A stretch of DNA of 7,078 bases from positions 1-7,078 of the forward strand of contig CAZRNR010000076.1 in NCBI GenBank assembly GCA_964601505.1. The letters run 5' to 3'. The stretch is from DRWZ01 sp964601505 (lineage in GTDB: Bacteria; Calescibacteriota; Calescibacteriia; Calescibacteriales; Calescibacteriaceae). Under the pieces are notes generated by a model. It saw only the letters and a program-made list of their open reading frames with translations, did no database searches and was not told the origin of the DNA. Below are positions 4,751 to 7,078 of this stretch, piece after piece (position 1 is the first letter of the stretch; each line of letters begins with the position of its first letter). A program made the translations under genes and the position numbers.

Positions 4751-5836
4751 TCAAACAACCAAAAACTCATAAACTTTGCTGAAATTTCTTGAGAATTCAA
4801 ACTTATAGTAGTTCTGTAAGATTCCATCTACAAACTCGCTGTATCTTTCAGAAAGCATACTAACAGCTTGATTTAGTTCAGAAAAATCGTTTATAACTGT
4901 TCCAAAATTATTTTCCATTGTGATCTCAGCTATCTCCGGTAGATTTCTAGTTATCACAGGTTTTCCTAACGAAAGGTATCTGAAATACTTGCTCGAAGAT
5001 AAACCAGCAAATCTTTCATTCAGTGTTCTGGTAGGATACCAGACAAAACCTGCGTCATACCTTGATACAAATCCGGCAAACTCGTCATACCTTTTTATCA
5101 CATTCAAATCCAAAACTATGTTTCTTTTTCCTTTAAGTTTTTGCATTAACTTTTCAATCCCATATTTTGATATACCGTGTATCGTAAATTCAAAATCAAA
5201 TTCTGCATCTTGGAATCCATCAAATATATAATCTTCTATTCCGCCTGCATAAAGGAGTTTGAACGGACTATATGGCTCCTTTCTTATTTCTTTAGCCTCA
5301 AAGTCAAAGCTGTTTGGTACAACAAACTTTTTACATGTGATCTTGAAAATTCTTTCCGCAAGGTTAAGTCTGATAGGACTTAAAGCCACAAAAGCATCAC
5401 AGCCAAAAATAAATATCTGCTCAAGTGTCTTTCCGACATTCTTTTTAACTGGAGAAGTATAATCAAGAGAAAATAACTCAAGATTATAATATATAAACTT
5501 TTTCTTTCCCCACTTTTTAGAGTTTCTCAAAAGTGGAAGAAAAAATTTAATCAGCGATGCCGGTGAAGAAAGCATGGCATCCAAAGTATCATAGACTATA
5601 ACCACATCATAATTTAAAGTTAAAAGCGCTCTCATTATTGCAAGAAACTTTTCGTAATGATTTGTTCCAATAGATCTTACAAACCTCGATTCCCTCTCTT
5701 CATCATCTGTTGCATGATCATTATTCAATATTATATTCTGATGCCCACGCTTATTCAAATACCTTACAACAAGATATGTAGGAATTCTTGCAGAAAATAT
5801 TCCAAACTGTCTAACAAGTATGTGAAGAAATCTCAC
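4751..5836 (-). CDS. GT-B-fold glycosyltransferase (GT4-like)
   Basis: The frame is open from a TTG at 5872 (373 residues), but I prefer the GTG at 5836 (361 residues). From there the protein begins with the first Rossmann strand, RFLHILVRQFG, followed by ARIPTYLVVRYLNKRGH, the usual start of GT-B enzymes. A TATA-like box near 5891-5883 would also place the mRNA start downstream of the TTG. Numbered from the TTG, KFVVPNS (182-188) is the domain hinge, LLYAGGIEDY (206-215) starts the C-terminal domain, and SSSKYFRYLSLGKPVITRN (292-310) is the nucleotide-sugar-binding segment. Most relatives have Glu in the FEYL position of that segment; here it is R298 (codon AGA). It is probably a cytosolic, membrane-associated transferase adding a sugar to a lipid-linked glycan; donor and acceptor are unknown. 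It is the only fully contained gene on the minus strand and ends in TGA. Confidence 0.82.
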   Translation of the reverse strand: MRFLHILVRQFGIFSARIPTYLVVRYLNKRGHQNIILNNDHATDDEERESRFVRSIGTNHYEKFLAIMRALLTLNYDVVIVYDTLDAMLSSPASLIKFFLPLLRNSKKWGKKKFIYYNLELFSLDYTSPVKKNVGKTLEQIFIFGCDAFVALSPIRLNLAERIFKITCKKFVVPNSFDFEAKEIRKEPYSPFKLLYAGGIEDYIFDGFQDAEFDFEFTIHGISKYGIEKLMQKLKGKRNIVLDLNVIKRYDEFAGFVSRYDAGFVWYPTRTLNERFAGLSSSKYFRYLSLGKPVITRNLPEIAEITMENNFGTVINDFSELNQAVSMLSERYSEFVDGILQNYYKFEFSRNFSKVYEFLVV

Positions 5837-5882
5837 AAGAATACTGTTTAGGCAATCTGAAAAATAATTCAAAAAATCTCAA

Positions 5883-5891
5883 ATACTTAAA
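5883..5891. promoter_or_regulatory. Shared divergent promoter core between GT-B and GT2 genes
   Basis: The plus strand reads ATACTTAAAGC here, and the near-palindromic CTTAAAG can be read as a TATA-like element both ways. Rightward it is centred about 26-27 bases before the GT2 ATG at 5914, giving a leaderless start. Leftward it would start transcription near 5861, between the TTG at 5872 and the GTG at 5836. One element may thus serve both genes. Confidence 0.3.
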
Positions 5892-5913
5892 GCAAATACT
5901 ACAAATTATCTCA

Positions 5914-6873
5914 ATGGTATCCGTAGTAGTGCCAACGACGAGGTCATCTATACTTTCGAAAACTTTAGAAAGTCTAATTAATCAGAAGGTTAAAGAAGAA
6001 GTTGAAATCTTAATTGTTGATAACTCCTTAAATCCAAATGAATCAAAAAAAATTTATGAAATATCCAAAACTTTTGGTCTGAAATATATCAAAGAAAACA
6101 ATGAGGGACTGCACAATGCAAGAAATAGGGGAATACTTGAAGCTAAGTACGATATTGTTATCTTTAGCGATGATGATATCATTGCTGAAGAAAATCTTAT
6201 TCCTAATCTCATAAAACCATTCAACATGTATGATAAAGTCGGAGCAGTTGGCGGAAGAGTCATTCCGATTTTTGAATCTGAAATCCCATCACATATGAGG
6301 TATCTGAAGCATTCATATTTAAGTGTTCTTGATTGGGGAGATGAAATCAAAGAAGTTCCACATATCAATGGAAATAACATGGCCGTCCTAAAAAAAGCTT
6401 ATATTGATGCTGGTGGGGTTAATCCAGATGTTTTTCAAATTGAATCAAATGTTTGGAAGGGAGGAGATGGAGAATCAGGACTGTGTAGAAAACTTTTGGA
6501 GAAAGACTGGAAAATCATATATACACCTCATGCGGTTGTTAAGCACTTCATTCCTGAAAAACGCATGACCACTGAATCTCTGAAACAGTATGCTTTTCAG
6601 CATGGTATTCAGATGTCATATTCAAAGTTCTTCGGCGGACGTTTTCCTTCAAAAGAAATATTATTTCTGCGCTCATTTGCTTTCATGATGATCTCCATAT
6701 TGAACAAAATGATATCAAAATCAATAAGACATCCACGAAAGATTCGCTATGAAGTTGAAAGCGAGCTTTTCAGGGCAAGAGCAATCTATGAGTTCAAATT
6801 AATATACAGCAAAGAACTCCGAGATCATGTTTCAAAGACAGACTGGATCAGCCAACTTATACAAAAGTCATAA
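5914..6873 (+). CDS. GT2-family (GT-A fold) inverting glycosyltransferase
   Basis: This is a 319-residue single-domain enzyme. The N-terminus MVSVVVPTTRS and EILIVDNS (31-38, D36) form the nucleotide-binding half. EGLHNARNRGI (64-74) precedes the metal-binding FSDDDI (84-89, D86-D88). GAVGGRVIPIFE (110-121) and HINGNNMAVLKKAY (150-163) line the acceptor side. GGDGESGLCRKLL (183-195) carries the likely catalytic acid (D185 or E187), and YTPHAVVKHFIP (203-214) and RMTTESL close the domain. The GDGE form replaces the commoner GED pattern; I recall it as a normal subgroup variant of WcaA-like enzymes. The C-terminal 80 residues are helical and basic, with no definite transmembrane helix, so membrane contact is peripheral. 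Donor and acceptor are unknown. The ATG puts the first beta strand at residue 2, the usual GT2 start. It diverges from the GT-B gene, and the two probably build one glycan. Confidence 0.9.
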   Translation: MVSVVVPTTRSSILSKTLESLINQKVKEEVEILIVDNSLNPNESKKIYEISKTFGLKYIKENNEGLHNARNRGILEAKYDIVIFSDDDIIAEENLIPNLIKPFNMYDKVGAVGGRVIPIFESEIPSHMRYLKHSYLSVLDWGDEIKEVPHINGNNMAVLKKAYIDAGGVNPDVFQIESNVWKGGDGESGLCRKLLEKDWKIIYTPHAVVKHFIPEKRMTTESLKQYAFQHGIQMSYSKFFGGRFPSKEILFLRSFAFMMISILNKMISKSIRHPRKIRYEVESELFRARAIYEFKLIYSKELRDHVSKTDWISQLIQKS

Positions 6874-6877
6874 AAAT

Positions 6878-6892
6878 CTCAGAAATTTTGAG
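6878..6892. other. Imperfect palindrome at the convergent gene ends
   Basis: CTCAGAAATTTTGAG is a 15-bp near-palindrome with one mismatched pair that becomes G-U in RNA. It sits 5 bases past the GT2 stop and contains the stop codon of the facing membrane-protein gene. It could act as a weak two-way terminator or roadblock. Confidence 0.35.
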
Positions 6893-7078
6893 CTTCGTAT
6901 ATCGGAAATGAATTAACCTTGCGCAAATAGAATTTAGAAACTATATAAGTTAATGAAATAAAACCAACGGTAACCACGATTTCAGTCCATCCCAAAACAG
7001 GTCCCTCCGATTTGACAATTTGTAAATAAACCACATCGTACGTTCTGAGAAAAAGTCCAAGAAGAATCAGGGAAGCTA
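6879..7078 (-). CDS. C-terminal end of an integral membrane protein, cut by the right edge
   Basis: On the minus strand the frame is open from 7076 to a TGA at 6881-6879, giving 65 residues with no start inside the window. It begins ASLILLGLFLRTYDVVYLQ, continues with WTEIVVTVGFISLTYIVSKF (30-49), a clear transmembrane helix, and ends in a short basic and polar tail (YLRKVNSFPIYEAQNF). The first hydrophobic stretch is the end of another membrane helix. The helix-loop-helix pattern and the charged tail indicate a real multi-pass protein rather than chance. The family cannot be told from this end: a flippase, polymerase, oligosaccharyltransferase-type protein or unrelated membrane protein are all possible. 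It converges on the GT2 gene with 5 bp between stops, so its promoter lies outside the window. Confidence 0.7.
   Translation of the reverse strand, partial: ASLILLGLFLRTYDVVYLQIVKSEGPVLGWTEIVVTVGFISLTYIVSKFYLRKVNSFPIYEAQNF

Noticed and set aside
4920..5231. Plus-strand frame of 103 codons inside the GT-B gene
   Set aside because: The opposite strand carries the GT-B hinge and donor-binding motifs; this frame has none and no promoter.

Overview
The window is an AT-rich stretch carrying surface-glycan (nucleotide-sugar modification and glycosyl transfer) genes. It probably comes from an archaeon. The gene starts lack a Shine-Dalgarno sequence. Several first-in-unit ATGs sit about 26-28 bases after the centre of an AT-rich box, the spacing expected for leaderless archaeal mRNAs with TATA boxes. 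Probable 3' ends are followed by plain T-rich or pyrimidine-rich tracts. AGA dominates for Arg and ATA is common for Ile. This is inference from sequence style: no rRNA or archaeal marker gene is present, and an AT-rich bacterium without Shine-Dalgarno signals is not excluded.

Left module (1-2640): after a 227-bp upstream region comes a tight plus-strand unit. It encodes a small cupin protein (228-659), a DegT/DnrJ/EryC1/StrS-type PLP sugar aminotransferase closest to GDP-perosamine synthases (662-1804), and a class I SAM methyltransferase resembling amino-sugar N-methyltransferases (best start 1806, end 2552). Gaps are only 1-2 bp. The methyltransferase stop overlaps the start of a 28-codon ORF in a TAATG junction. 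The likely joint job is to install an amino group on a keto-deoxysugar nucleotide and then methylate the product.

The spacer (2553-2893) holds two adjacent 25-bp direct repeats, an inverted partial copy 200 bp away, a pyrimidine-rich tract, a hairpin with T-run, a 9-bp tandem repeat and a strong TATA-like box.

Middle module (2894-4601): a GT11-family (alpha-1,2-fucosyltransferase-like) glycosyltransferase, then a second SAM methyltransferase.

Right module (4751-7078): a minus-strand GT-B glycosyltransferase diverges from a plus-strand GT2 glycosyltransferase across a short AT-rich spacer. A minus-strand integral membrane protein, cut by the window edge, converges on the GT2 gene with 5 bp between stops.

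Together these genes would make and attach an unusual amino and/or methylated sugar to an extracellular glycan (N-glycan, S-layer glycan or exopolysaccharide). The flippase, polymerase or oligosaccharyltransferase is not visible, unless the truncated membrane protein is one of them. Base composition differs sharply between the left and middle modules, suggesting a patchwork of separately acquired parts. I see no tRNA, rRNA, CRISPR array or transposase.
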